Below, one piece after another: positions 43,701-55,972 of a DNA stretch of 64,000 bases (its first letter is position 1; every line of letters begins with the position of its first letter). The notes under the pieces were generated by a model that saw nothing but the letters and a program-made list of their open reading frames with translations, was not told the DNA's origin and made no database searches. The position numbers and the translations under genes are program-made. The stretch comes from Knoxdaviesia capensis (lineage: Eukaryota > Ascomycota > Sordariomycetes > Microascales > Gondwanamycetaceae). The stretch is taken from positions 983,755 through 1,047,754 of the forward strand of contig LNGK01000003.1 of assembly GCA_001510575.1 (NCBI GenBank). Direction: 5' to 3'.

Positions 43701-46669
43701 TGGGACTGGGAAGGTCATGGTGTCGTTTGTTTCTGGATTTAGCTTGCCTCGATAAATATCCACGAGCTGGTTCGCCTCAAGTCTCCTAGCTTTTTTGTTT
43801 TCTGTCCTCGTCCTTGCTCCATGTCTCTTTTCTTTTTTTTTTCTTTCCTGTGAATCCAGATTGGAAGAGCAACATTCATTAGTTCCCCTGAAATCCGCCA
43901 GACTTTACGCCTCGCCTCGGCTCGGATGTCTTGAAACGTCGCGTATGGAGAAAGTCGCACATGGCTGGAGTAGCAATTCCGTCTGGTCGCCGGCATCAAG
44001 AGACGTTCAAAGTAGCTCTGCATTAGCCTCTTCAGACCAAATCATCGTTATAATGCATCCGGAATGGGGCTTCGTGAAAACAGTTGCAAAATTCAGAATG
44101 TCGTAAGATAGCAGGGCAGCCGAACGATATGCAGGTTTGTACGTCCGTATGATAGGCATGTAGCTGAAGCAAACGGGGCCCTCGTGCAATCTTCGGAGGT
44201 CGTCTGTGGACTTCGTTTGTCCACCGTTTGTCCACCCTCTCTGTACAGAGTCTAGATTGCACACAATAAATATATCGGGAGTGGCCTAGAACCAGATATG
44301 AAGGCGTTGCAGAGATTTAGAATCGACTATTCTCCGATTAGGATCCGGATGCCGAGACGGCAAGGGTGCCGAAGAAACAGATCTGCAGCTACCGGTTCAT
44401 ACTGCGATGAGCGGAAATCGGCGGCATGGGGGTTACCTGGGCAATGGTTAGGTAAACAGAACGGGCCGCGGGCTAGATTCGGATTCCGAGATCGTGGGCA
44501 AGCGTCTGGACTCCGTAGTAGTTTGCGGGTACGAGCGAGCGAGGATTAGATAGATGCTCGTAGGTATACATATAGAGCGTGAGATAACATCGAACTCTGG
44601 CACATGGCGAGTGTGAAGAAGCGCAGTGGGAACGCCAAAATACCTGGCGCAGGCATTTTCTGTGTGGCATGATTCGCTGAGACAATCCAGTGCGGCGTGT
44701 ATCAGATTTACCCCTGGCGAAACCACAGTGAAGCACAGCGTCGTAATCCTTGCAAATGCAAGTTGCAGCGAACAGAATCATCCCTGGGTAGGTTTAGCCG
44801 GCCTGCTTTGGAAGGCGGCATCGTCAGCGTGCACCTTCCTTCCCACACTGGACAAGCAACATCATGTTCCGTATGAAAGCATCGGGTTCTTTCTTTGTCA
44901 TCATCATCTACTGTACATCTTCTTCCTCTTCTTCGTTCTCGTGATGCATGCCAAAGCAAAGCCCGCGCAAGACGCGAACATAAGAGTCGATACTGGCTGG
45001 GCAATCAAGCGTTGAATCACCGAAGATTCTCTTGTCTTCTGTTCTCCATCGTTATCTCCAGACCCTGGCCCCGCCAAGCTGGCCAAATCTCCCGTCATGG
45101 TGTTTTGCACCCAGCCCAGCCCATCAGACACAAAAGAGGTTCCCCTGATTAAGTGTTTTGCGCCAAGCAGCACATCTGCTTCAGAATTTTGCACTGCACA
45201 TCCAACCACGGCGGGAAGTCCATCGTACCAAGAGCCCACATGGTCTGGAGGTCTGGCGTCGGGCTGGCGCTTCAGGGTCGCAGACTGGCGAGTATGTAGT
45301 CGCCTGCATGAATTGCTATCGTCAAACTCGGTCCACGTAACTAACTTACGTCCAGGTAGGCGTGTACTGAATGTGCATAAGAATTGGCCGGAACATATAC
45401 TGTATATTGTACAGTACAGTACATACACACACACACACACACACACATGATACTACCCCCTGTGGCGTCTCGTTGGTATCACACAGGAGTTCAACTCACC
45501 TCATGAACATGGACAGCATACTGTACAGTACAGTACGAGGTGCATGCATTTTACGAGTATCTCTCGTCAAGATTCACCCAAATGCTCTACAGACACAAAC
45601 CGAACTATCCTAACTACCACAGCACCAGCCAGTACACATACACACAACATGCCATCCCTTACTTCCCTCTGCTATATCTTTTTGTTTGCTACGTGATCCA
45701 CCGCCAGTATGATCCTCACGCGGAGGGTAAATGTCAAAATGCGTGTCTTTGCAACGAGGTCTGGGTCCCTGAACAACCCACCACAGCAGAGGCGCCGTCG
45801 CCGTGAAGCCTTCTCCCACCGACGAACACACCACACAGACACCAGAGAGCAGGAAAGGCATGGGCACCCCCATGTCGCCTCCTGGTCCTCACTCCAGGGT
45901 GTCGGAAATAAGGCGCCACAGTGAAGGAGAAAAGCGCGGCGTCGAGTTGTGCTGCTGCGACCGCTTGCTATATTCCACTGGCACATTGATGAACGGCCCC
46001 TGACCCTCTCCTGTCCTCCCGCACTTCCGGACCGTTTCTCCTCTCTTTCTGGCCCTCCTTCTTCTATATGCTCTTTTCTCCTCGTCTGGATTTTCTGTTT
46101 CTCTTTTTTTCTCCTTTCTCATCATTTCGTGTTCGTCATTGTGATCGTTGTATCTCCGGCGTTTTTTTTCGCTTCCTTTTCATTTCGTTCCTTCTCCATT
46201 CGGGGCTCGGCTGGTTATGGGCAGAAGAAGAAAAAAATCGTCCTAGGCGAATCTCTCACATATCTTCAATCTCGACGCCTGCGATCTTAAACCCCCTTTC
46301 GATTCAACTGTTCATATTTGCTTTCCGTGTCAGCGACGGCACCTTTTCTTCTTCTTTCGTTCTTTTAGGATTTTTTTACTTTATTTTATTTTGCCTTGCG
46401 TTCATAGACTTTTTTTTTTTTCTCTTCACAGCCAATTCAGCAGGCTCTGAACTCGTCCTCTCCTTATCCAATACCAACATCGACCTCCCGACACTTACGA
46501 CTTCATAGATTTATTATAATTTTTCTTTTCTTATCTTAAATACCCCCCTCTTTTTTGATCGGTTCGCGCGTTGTCCTCTTTCATCACGGCCCGGAGCCTC
46601 TGAATCCAACCCCGCGGCTGGAACCCGTCCAGATCCCCCTTTCACTCCCTCTCCCCAACTCCATCCAAC
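43701..46669. other. 3-kb intergenic region
   Basis: No gene supported. It contains a (CA)n run at 45425-45447, flanked by short TACTGTACAGTACAG palindromic motifs that recur at about 45520. From about 46000 the sequence is pyrimidine- and T-rich and is the probable long leader of noxB. Open frames here lack motifs. Confidence 0.45.
45425..45447. repeat. (CA)n microsatellite
   Basis: About 11 CA units, next to TGTACAGTACAGTACA-type self-complementary motifs at 45408-45422 and 45519-45535. Confidence 0.85.
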
Positions 46670-48487
46670 ATGGACTTCCGAAACAGCTACGGCTCTTCCA
46701 AGGGCCAGTCCGAGCGATCGAGATGGACGCCCTTGACCCGAATGCTGCTGTCTGGTGAAATGACCCAGGAGCGGCAAAAGGAACTAACCCCGCGAGAAAA
46801 GTTCGACCGCTGGATGATCAACGAAGGTTATCGGCGAGTGTTTGTGTTCGTCTTCCTGCTTCTCCACGGCCTCATCTTCTCGTTTGCCTGTGTCAACTTC
46901 GCCCGCAAAGACAGCCTGCAGATTGCCCGAGACACCTTTGGAGTCACCTTCATCATTGCTCGATCTGCCGCTCTCGTCCTCCATCTCGATGTTGCGCTGA
47001 TATTGTTCCCCGTCTGCCGCACGCTCATCTCGCTGGCCCGTCAGACCCCTCTCAACGGCATCATCCAGTTCGACAAGAACATCACCTTCCACATCACCAC
47101 CGCTTGGTCGATCGTGTTCTGGTCCTGGGTCCACACCATTGCCCATTGGAACAACTTCGCCCAGATCTCCGCCAAGAACAACCTGGGCATCTACGGCTGG
47201 CTGCTCGCCAACTTCGTCTCGGGACCCGGCTGGACCGGCTATGTCATGCTTACCGCCCTGATGGGCATGGTCCTGACCTCGGTCGAGAAGCCGCGCCGTG
47301 CCAACTACGAGCGCTTCTGGTACACCCACCACATGTTCATCGTCTTCTTCTTCTTCTGGTCCATCCACGGTGCCTTCTGCATGATCCAGCCCGACTTCGC
47401 CCCCTTCTGCGTGAGCACCGGCCCCTCCGCCATCGGGGTGTTCTGGCAGTACTGGATGTACGGAGGCTTCTGCTACCTTGCCGAGCGCATTGCCCGCGAG
47501 GTTCGCGGCAAGCACAAGACCTACATCTCCAAGGTCATCCAACATCCCAGCAACGTGTGCGAAATCCAGATCAAGAAGGAACACACCAAGACCCGCGCCG
47601 GCCAGTACATCTTCCTGTGCTGCCCCGCCGTGTCCCTTTGGCAATATCATCCCTTCACTCTGACCAGCGCTCCCGAGGAAGACTATATTTCCGTGCACAT
47701 GAGAGTCTCGGGAGACTTCACCCGGACGCTTGCCATCACCCTCGGATGCGAATTTGCCAGCCGCGGCGGTGGCGGTGGCGGTGGTGGAGAGAAGAAGGGC
47801 GGCGGCAGCCAGGTTGTTGGCGTCGACAAGAGCAACGGCGAAGTCGACCCGGCCCTCCGCCGCGTGCTCCCGCGTGTGTACGTTGACGGCCCCTTCGGAT
47901 CTGCGTCGGAGGACGTGTTCAAGTACGAGATCTCGGTGCTGGTTGGTGCCGGTATTGGTGTGACGCCGTTTGCGTCGATTCTCAAGTCCATCTGGTACCG
48001 CATGAACTACCCCAAGCAGCGCACCCGGCTGAGCAAGGTGTATTTCTTCTGGATTTGCCGTGACTTTGGCTCTTTCGAGTGGTTCCGGTCGCTGCTGCTT
48101 GCGATCGAGGCGCAGGACGTCGACAACCGCATCGAGATCCACACCTACCTGACCGCCAAGATCAAGGCCGACGATGCCACCAACATCATGATCAACGATG
48201 CCAACGCCGACAAGGACACCATCACCGGCCTGCGCTCGCCGACCAACTTCGGCCGTCCCAACTGGGACATGATCTTCCGCGGAATTCGCAAGCTCCACAC
48301 CCCGGCCGAGGCCGGTGTGTTCTTCTGCGGTCCCAAGGGTCTCGGAAGCTCGCTTCATATCTTCTGTAACAAGTACAGTGAACCAGGGTAGGTCCATTCC
48401 GATCACTTGTCAAACTTTTGACTCTGTTTAACTAACTTCATGTGTTTGTTTAGCTTCTCTTTCGTCTGGGGCAAGGAAAATTTCTAA
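46670..48487 (+). CDS. noxB: NADPH oxidase NoxB (Nox2-type fungal isoform)
   Basis: A membrane flavocytochrome that passes electrons from NADPH to oxygen, giving superoxide used in fungal differentiation signalling. Two exons (46670-48387, 48454-48487; GTAGGT donor, TAG acceptor) give 583 residues ending KENF, the conserved Nox C terminus. An N-terminal extension (ELTPREKFDRWMINEGYRR) before helix 1 distinguishes NoxB from NoxA. Six helices carry the heme His pairs: ITFHITTAW with WVHTIAH in helix 3, and WYTHH with SIHG in helix 5. The FAD site is HPFTLTSAPEEDY. The NADPH part has VDGPFGSASED, VGAGIGVTPFASIL and the final FFCGPKGL. An unusual Gly-rich insert (eight Gly, then EKKGGG) sits between FAD and NADPH lobes at about residue 365. 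It likely works with NoxR and Rac, not in this window. Confidence 0.95.
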
Positions 48488-51412
48488 ATCCGAGGGCTCT
48501 TCTATCAGCGCTCTTTTCTTTCCGGGCATCATTACTCGGGCATTTTTTCGCGATCCCCCGTCCTTCGTTGAATACCCCATTTCTTTCTCTCTTCGCAGAT
48601 TGGATCTTCGGCTGTTCCAATAGCCGGAAATGCTTCTGTGATCGTTCTTTTTTTTTGTCTCCAGTATTTTCTGTTATGTGTGGCGATGTTTCAACGCGAC
48701 ATCTTTTTTGGGGGGGTGAAGTGCTTTGGGTAGTGAGCAAGTAGTTAGTTCGGTAGTGCGAAGTAGAGAAATTGGAGATGATCCAGATGTCGACCTTTGT
48801 GATGTATGGCACATGCCACCGTGTGTTGAGTTTAAGACATTCGGCGTGAGAGTGAAAGGCGCCGTGGCTAACCGCATGCGCAACCGCGTCTGTTTGGCAA
48901 ACGCCACCGGCTGTTCCCATACTCGTGAATCCCAGTGTTTGAGCCTCGTCAGGTCCGGTCGGGTTGCTGCGGTGCAACGTAGCGGCCGAGAAAGACACGG
49001 AACCTGCCGGACGCTTATGAGGGCGCCCGGCGTGCCCGTCGTCTTCCACGGCGGTGTCCCGATACAACGGCTCCTGAGGTTGTTAGAGATTCAAACCGGG
49101 GGCGGCCAGACATAGGTACAGGATGCATCTAAGTGTTGAGATTGCATTTTTGAACTACCATGGACATGGCCGGAAGATTCTCTCCCGACACCCCCCATCT
49201 CATCCAGCAGTGCCAAGCCATTTGCCATCGCGTTCCGAGTGCGGCATCTATAGCACTCACCGGGTGCAGGGAGGGTTCATGACATCCGGAATTGCACAAG
49301 GTCGTGTCTGGCTTGCCTCTGCGTTGCCCGGTAGATGGGAGCATGGTTCTCTGGATAACGAGAAGACTTATAAGCTTTCCTTCGTAGGTATAACGTGAAG
49401 GTCTATCTGCGAGGAAAAGGCTTGCAAGACGGAGAACAACGAGTTAAGAGATAGGCTGAAAGAGGGAGGATCACCGCCCAGAATGGGCCCTCGGTCCGGT
49501 CACGGAGACGAAGGGCAACGAGCACTGCTACGATCGGGAGAGGTTGTGCAATACCCGCATGAGCCGGCTGGGCAGGGCACACGAGACAGCAGCGGAAACC
49601 TCTCTCGCGGCCCCATCCATCTCTCTCTCGATGATCTCTCTTCGAACACTCGCGCGTTTTCAGCGGTCCTTCACATTGGACACCCCACCACCACGCGAAA
49701 TTGGGGTCGGGAGCACGATAGAGGCACTCGGTGAGCCATCGCGGGCCCGCTGTCCTTACCTCTGCGACGCACCTATTCACGGATTGTTCTAGGGTGATTG
49801 ATATCGATAACCAGTCTGATATCCGGCACATCGGTGCCAACTCCTAGTGGTAACTCGGAACTGTGAGACCGGCATTCGAAGTGCGCCATGCACTGAATAT
49901 CCCCGACTTCTCCTTCGTAGTGCCAACATCGCCATAAAAGCAAGCGTGACCTGACTCGCGAGAAAGGTTATGGTATCTTGGGAATGCGTGTTCTTGTACT
50001 GATGAAATGGCAGAAAACCACCAGACCTGAAGAGGAGAAAGATATAGGCTTGAAAGACCAGAACGATGTATTTATGGAATGATAGTTATGTGTATTTCCT
50101 GGAGATATTCCGACACACCTCCTCTCTAAACGTACTGAGATCAAACAGGAATAACGACGTAAATATCCTTCATGAACTTGCGATGTCCTCCTAGCAATAA
50201 GAGCTTTGTGAAACCATCTGCAACCATTTCCTTAGTTGAAACATACTCCACTGTAACTCGTCCTTCTGCAAGTTCCTGCCTCGGCCAGTGTTGATAGATG
50301 TCGAGATGCCGTAGGCAAGATTGACGAACGCCGAGATCCTTTCGAGAGGAGAAAGATATGGACCAGGAAGACCAGAGCTTGCATGCATGTAATGGTAGTC
50401 ATGTGAATACCTAGAGATACTCCGACAGGTATCGTGCAGCTACTGTACCGCAGTAGATAATCGAACGGTACTGGACCACCTAGGGCTTCCCATGCCCGGA
50501 CCAGGACTGTCACCTCCCGAGCCGCCATCAATGACCCGGCACGAGATATCTGGCCGTGACGTACGGATAGCCAGAGCAGAAAAGACGATACGGGCGTCTT
50601 GACGCCGGTCTCGGATCGGCGATTCCAAGTGGCTAGCCGCCCCGGTCATAACGGAAGCATGACATGTCCCAGTCTTCGTCCCGAGGGAAGTATGATCAGG
50701 CATGACTCACTTTACTGAGAAACGTTGGTGTTGAGGTGTTGAAGACTTATATCCCAGCAGAAGGGTCGATTGGGCACTTACATGAATCACACATCCCATG
50801 AATCAAAGCAACAACCGCTCGACCAAATGGAAACCAGAAATGATTTAGGAACAGCAACCCTAACCCTAACTCAGCACGTCCGTTTCCGGTCACGCTTTTT
50901 CATGCCATGGGATCTGCACAACTCCTCGGCTAGAAAAAGTATTCCAGCACGACGATCTCAGTGCAAGCAATATACCTGCGACATCAGAAGCTGTGAAACC
51001 CACTAGACCAGATTCTCAAGGTGGCTCTAACAGAAACAGCACCAGAGGCAAATTTTGAAACGAAGAATCATTGACACAGAGTATATGGGCACACGCGTAT
51101 TATTAGGAGTTTATGAGAACCCAGCTATGACAACAAAGGACCAGAATGCATCGGAATCAAAAGGAAAAAATGCACTATATACAGCAGGAAGAAGTGATGT
51201 GTGTGCGTATGTACATACCTACTTATAAAATACAGACACAGGAGAGAGCAAGTCAGGGAATGGATGAAGCAGAGGCTTGAGTACATGAAAAGTTTATATG
51301 TTCAGGATGATTGGCTCATGAGATATAAGAAATAGGAAACAAAAACGGGGAGAGATCTTGGCCGGGCAAGATCACTGTAGATATGGTGTTCGTGGGTCTC
51401 GAAGGACGGTGT
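48488..51412. other. 2.9-kb intergenic region with a Copia relic
   Basis: No intact gene. The Copia fragment at 50031-50427 is the only recognisable coding trace. A telobox-like AACCCTAACCCTAAC lies at 50856-50870. Other frames have no motif. Confidence 0.45.
50031..50427 (-). mobile_element. Fragment of a second Copia element: RNase H C terminus between two LTR-like repeats
   Basis: Read on the minus strand, about 50340-50145 encodes HLDIYQHWPRQELAEGRV, then VEYVSTKEMVADGFTK and HRKFMKD, the C-terminal end of Copia RNase H. It is followed by a purine-rich GAGAGGAGGTG tract and a repeat. Two diverged direct repeats (50031-50115 and 50345-50427) share AGAGGAGAAAGATAT, AGACCAGA, ATG-TAGT-ATGTG and end in CCGACA, i.e. 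TGTCGG at the minus-strand start, as LTRs do. Most of gag and pol is missing. CpA is retained, so this copy escaped saturating RIP. It differs in LTR sequence from the element at 32-38 kb. LTR ends away from CCGACA could not be fixed. Confidence 0.7.
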
Positions 51413-52758
51413 TTAGCGCCGGTAGGACTCGGCCGGCATTTCGTACACCTCGGGGACCGGGCCGGACGCATAGCTCATCGGCAAAGGGCGCGAATCGATC
51501 TCGGCCGCCGGCGGGTGGTGCGGGTGAGCCTCCGTGTTGCCAAGCTCGGCAGCAGGCTCCTTGGCAACACCGCCCAGTTCGGGGATGTCGCCGGGCGGGG
51601 TGCGCTTCTCCGAGCCGGCACTCAGGGGCGGCAGCGGCGGCGACGTGGCCGTGGCGGTGGTCACGGGCGACGGCGACTGGGCGGGCGACGGGTGGCGCGG
51701 CAGTCGGTCGGCGGCGGCGCCGCTGACGGCAGCAGCGGCCGCCGCTCTCGATCCGGCGCTGGGGCCAGGGCCGCCGGGACGCGACGAGAAGCCGACGGGG
51801 ACCTCGCTCATGCCCGAGTTGAGTTCGTCGCGCGACACGTGCACACGGTTGCGGCGGCGGCGGTACAGCCAGAAGCCGGCGAGGATCAGCAGGAGCGCTC
51901 CGGCCCCGCCGACCCCGGCGCCGATTCCGATCTTGGCCCCCGTCGACAGGCCACTGCTGCCGCTGTTGCCGTCATTGTCGTTGTTTTGATTGTCGTTGCC
52001 GCTAGTCGCGGTGGAAGACGCAGAATCGGAGGTTGGCGACGGGACATCGGTGCTGGCGGACTGGGTGAACGTGATGGTCGAGGTCTCGGTGACAGTCGTT
52101 TGTGCGTTCAGGAAAGTCGTCGTCAACAGGGTAGACGTTGTGGTGGCCTCGCGCGTCTGTTACATTGTTCGGTGTTAGTAATGGGCACGAAGAGCAGGAA
52201 GAGCAAAAGCAGGGTCGGAAGTGAGAGACATACAATGGTGGAATGGGCCGTCGACGTAACGGTCGGGCGAACGGTGGTCGTGATGGTGGTAGTGGAGAGG
52301 ACGGTTTCAGTGATGATGGCGCGTCTGGCGATGGCGGCGTTGGGGTGCATCAGCTCAAAGGCAGCCGGGGTGGTGATGGCTGGGGCAGAGGGGAAGCCGG
52401 CCGGGGTGGCCTCGATGCCACGCTTGAGATTCAGCGTTGTGGTGACATAGATGACGCTGGTGGCAGTGGCCACGTCGCTCGAGGTGACTGTCGAGGTCTC
52501 GAGCACGGTCTTGGTGGTGATGATGGTGGTGGTCACCGTGGTGCTGGTGGTGGTTGGGTTGGTTGTCACCGTGACGGTGTCGGTCGCGGTGCCGGTGACC
52601 ACGACCGTGGTGTCGGCATCTGGCTCTGGCGTGGTGGTTGGGTCCTCATCTGGCGACGTGGTGGCCGGCAGGGACAGCGGAGTTGTTTGTTGGCGCTCGA
52701 CGATGTGGCCGCTGGCGAGTTGAGACGCCAGCAGGAACAGGCTGAAGCGGAACAGCAT
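51413..52758 (-). CDS. Ser/Thr-rich type I membrane protein (wall-sensor-like)
   Basis: A 422-residue product from two exons, 52758-52234 and 52156-51413 (GTATGT donor, CTAAC branch motif, CAG acceptor). MLFRFSLFLLASQLASG is a signal peptide. The ectodomain (residues 20-240) is dominated by Thr, Ser and Val in TVTVTT and TTTSTTVTTT runs, consistent with dense O-mannosylation and an extended stalk. One helix (IGIGAGVGGAGALLLILAGF) is followed by WLYRRRRNR and a proline/Ala-rich cytosolic tail of about 145 residues ending YRR. No WSC or other Cys-rich head is present. Layout resembles Mid2/Mtl1-type or mucin-like sensors of the cell-wall pathway; that role is inference. The longer upstream open frame (to 53055) reads as leader, not coding. 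Confidence 0.8.
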
Positions 52759-54551
52759 TTTCGGACGACTGAAGCCGTTGACCGCGGCGAGCGGAGGAGA
52801 GACGACGTCGGGGTGCAGTCGATGTATATATAAGCCGGCGCCGTGTTCCACGTTGTCGCAAGCTGTATATGGATGTTCCTGGATGGATCGAAATCTGAAC
52901 CAGATCTGAGAGAGAAGAGATGGGAGATCGACTTGAGATTCGAATGCGACCAAGAGAATGCCACCAAGAAACAGAAACAAGACACAAAAGGCTTGTTTTT
53001 TTTTTTGCCTTGTTAAAAAGGAACAGACAGAAAGAGAAAAGAAATAAAAGCCCACCCACAGAAAAACGAGCGAATTTATTTTTAAAAAATTTGATGAAGA
53101 GAGAAAAATTCAAGGGAAACACGAAGAGCGACAGCAAATAGATGATGGCAAAAAAAGAAGGCGGGAAGAAAACGAGTGTTGGGGACCGTAGATGACCGGA
53201 GTTGCAGGAATTTCCGAGGACAGATGAGATGAGAGGGGATGATGATGCAGCACGCAGGAGCAAAAAGAAAAGATTTCTGGGGAAGACTTTTGTCCGGCTC
53301 GGTCCACGTACCCATACGTAGTGTAGTGTAGTGTGGTGAGTGTAGTGAGTGTAGTGTACTGTAGTGTAGAGTCTGTACTGCACTCTTTCGTTCTTGTTTC
53401 GAAGACAAGGAAAAACTGGGGGGCGATGGGGGCGAAGCTGGAACGAACCAGGTCCATGAATCTCTTGCCAGCACCGATACGAGAATCTGTGAGGACAACA
53501 TTGCCCTGTTGCCACAAGCCTGACGTGGATGCGTCTAATCCATGCGCAATGGATGCCCGAAAAGCGCAGGTCACATTCCATTCCATTCCTGCGTTGCCTA
53601 GCTGAATAGCACGAACACGACCGACCGAAGCCTGAGAAAAACTGTTCACGACGGCGGCTAATCCGGGTTGGCGATATTGCGACAACAACGCACTTCCGCA
53701 ACAACCGGACTGCAGCAGATTTTTCTAGTTGGTTGCCACTAACCTGGTTCCTGAAAATCTTTTTCAACCCGTCATCTAGTGAACTTCATGTGCCTGGACT
53801 GGCCAAGAACGTCAACTGTCCTGTCCTACAGCCACTGTGCACACATGTCGTACATGCACACAAACTGTGTGCCCTTGCGGGAAGTTCGGATCCATATACG
53901 AGCACCTGTGGGATGGTGGCAATGCCGATGGATTTGTGTTCTCCTTGTCGCAATAGGAGTCGACTGGTACCACGTTACCCGATTTACCGATGTGCACAGC
54001 GTTGGCCCGCTTCCCTATACGAAACCGGTTAGGGTTAACGCTGTCTCGAATTGCATGAATTCAGCTGCCCCCTATTTTCATCACGCGTCGCTTGATTCAC
54101 CTGTGAGCTGTTAGCCGCTTCAAGCGATGGTCATCAACGCTGTGTGAAGGACTAGACTACTTGTGGTATCATCTCTCAGCGAGGCTGACAATCACTCGTT
54201 GCATCTAATTAGAGCAGTCTGTGTGTCCCCATCAAATACACCGAACTGGCGATAGGAGATTGGTTGGTGAGCGAGGGATCGCCGTTCACCATTCCCTGGC
54301 TGCGGTCACGTGCTGCGGTCACATCCCAGAGGGATGAGTGACTGGGGCAGTCTGGCTGCCGTCGAATCGCACAAGATGATCCCGTGCCACTGACCGGTTC
54401 ATTGTTCGTTCCTTGCGGTGGACGCAAAAAATACGACATCTATTAAACTCCGGGTATTAAGAATAAAAGCATATCCGAATCTCGTAAGGCTGGGCGACAG
54501 GCAATGCGCCTTCGTCTCCGTGTTTTGTTTTGCTGTCAACAACAACAACTC
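52759..54551. other. 1.8-kb intergenic region
   Basis: No gene supported. The part near 52760-53100 is the likely promoter/leader of the gene at 51413-52758. Short GTAGTGTA-type repeats lie at 53315-53370, and a GGTTAGGGTTAA telobox-like motif at 54027-54038. Confidence 0.45.
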
Positions 54552-55586
54552 TCACAGGCGATTCCCCAGTCCACTCTTGATCCCTTCTATGATTGATGCC
54601 CAGCTGGAATTGATCCCACGCTCGTGGACGGCATCCTGATAGTGTCCGGTGACAATGTGGCGCATCAACACCGTGTCCTTCGCCTTCTTCAGCGATCTGC
54701 CCTCTCCATTCGACAGGTACTCGGTGAACCAGATCTCCTCGCAGGGCTCAAAGGTCATGCCAACAAACTCTGCCGCCCGCTCGGCCATGTCTTCGCCGCC
54801 CGAGGCGTCGAGAATCGATCGGATCAGCTGTTGGAAGAGAAGCTCCCGCGGAGGGTCGGGGAATGTTCGCGAGAAATACAGCGCCTGGCTGATGCTGGAG
54901 CGGCACATGGCGTGGAAAAGAAGATGGAGTGCCTGCTGGGACTTGATGACCGGTTGGACCGCGTAGAAGTAGGAGAGCGCAAGGTGAAAGTCGTCGTCGG
55001 GGGTGTTGCGCACCAGGACTGTGATGATATCATCGGCGAAGTCGGGTATCAACGACGGGTGCGAGACGTATTCCAGTGCGCGCTGAACCATGTTAGAACG
55101 GTGAGGATCCTATGGCGTTCGACCGTGACTTACCCGAAACTGGTGGCGGTCCAGATGCCAGATGCCCTGCATGAAGATGACATAGTTGGACGGCACTCGC
55201 GAAGCCTCAGCAAAGTTGCTCGCCAGACTTGTGGACCCATGGGCGTAGTCAAAGTCGAGCAGGACGTAGTAGAAGATCGAGAGTCGGTGATGGGCCGACA
55301 TGTTCGCTTCGCATATTTCTTTGTGCAGGGACCGCAGCGACGCTTCGGATTTCGGCGGGTAGATTTTCGCTAAAGGAGTGGGTGTTAGACAGGCAGCGCG
55401 CATGTGGTCTTGCTGTTGGGAAATCTTCAAACCTTTGGTGATGCCTAGTGCCTTGAGCACTCGATCGATGAATAGGACTCCATCGAAGCTCTTCCGGAAC
55501 GACTCCGTCTCTTGGATGAAATTGCGGTCGGGGAACGGCGCCACGCCCCCAAACACAACGTCATATGCCTTGTAGTTGAACATCAT
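54552..55586 (-). CDS. ELYS-like domain nucleoporin
   Basis: ELYS proteins link the Nup84/Nup107 pore subcomplex to chromatin; fungal versions are short and consist mostly of the ELYS domain. Three exons, 55586-55433, 55369-55134 and 55082-54552, join in frame to 306 residues. The start is the first Met of MMFNYKAYDVVFGG. Family features are RKSFDGVLFIDRVLKALGI, IYPPKSEASLRSLH, HHRLSIFYYVLLDFDYAHGS, VIFMQGIWHLDRHQF, YVSHPSLIPDFADDII, SISQALYFSRTFPDP and RELLFQQLI. The first donor is GTTTGA, weaker than the others, so that join is the least sure; the second intron is only 51 nt with a CTAAC branch motif. It is head to head with smc4, 386 bp apart. Likely location is nuclear envelope/pore. Confidence 0.85.
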
Positions 55587-55972
55587 GGGCTGATTGTATG
55601 TGGATGTGATGTGAGGAAAAGAGAAAACCAGAATTGTGAGTTTCTGACCTCTTTTGTGATGTCTTTTTGGGGGGGAGCTGTTCAATTGGGGATGAAGTGT
55701 GGCTGGTGCGCCACATGCTGTGGGGGTTGTGGCTGCTGTTTACTTTCTGCCAGATCCGGTTAGGGGTATTTGGTGTTTACCGCCCACATGTTGTTTACAG
55801 CCCACCACAACGACATACGTGTATCGCAGAAATAAGGTTGGCGCGACACACAAACAAAACCACCTGGTTTACTCTTAATGTCGAGAACAATTTGTCTTCA
55901 CATCGTCAGTTCAGCACACCTTGGAAGTCAACAACAGCCTGTACCTTCAAAGTCAACAACAGCCCGCCCGCC
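55587..55972. promoter_or_regulatory. Shared divergent promoter of the ELYS-like gene and smc4
   Basis: 386 bp separate the two start codons, so both promoters must lie here. Poly-G/poly-C stretches and CACATG/CACGTG-like motifs are visible, but no specific factor site was assigned. Confidence 0.5.

Noticed and set aside
45408..45535. GTACAGTACAG palindromes as transposon ends
   Set aside because: The motifs are short, scattered (also near 21520) and have no paired ends or target duplication; likely low-complexity sequence.
46784..48406. 540-codon open frame on the minus strand across noxB
   Set aside because: It is an antisense shadow of NoxB codon use; the plus strand carries all family motifs and a correct splice to KENF.
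55667..55972. N-terminal extension of SMC4 by 102 residues
   Set aside because: The frame is open but the residues do not resemble SMC4, and ATG 55973 has a normal disordered SMC4 start. The extension would also overlap the divergent promoter.
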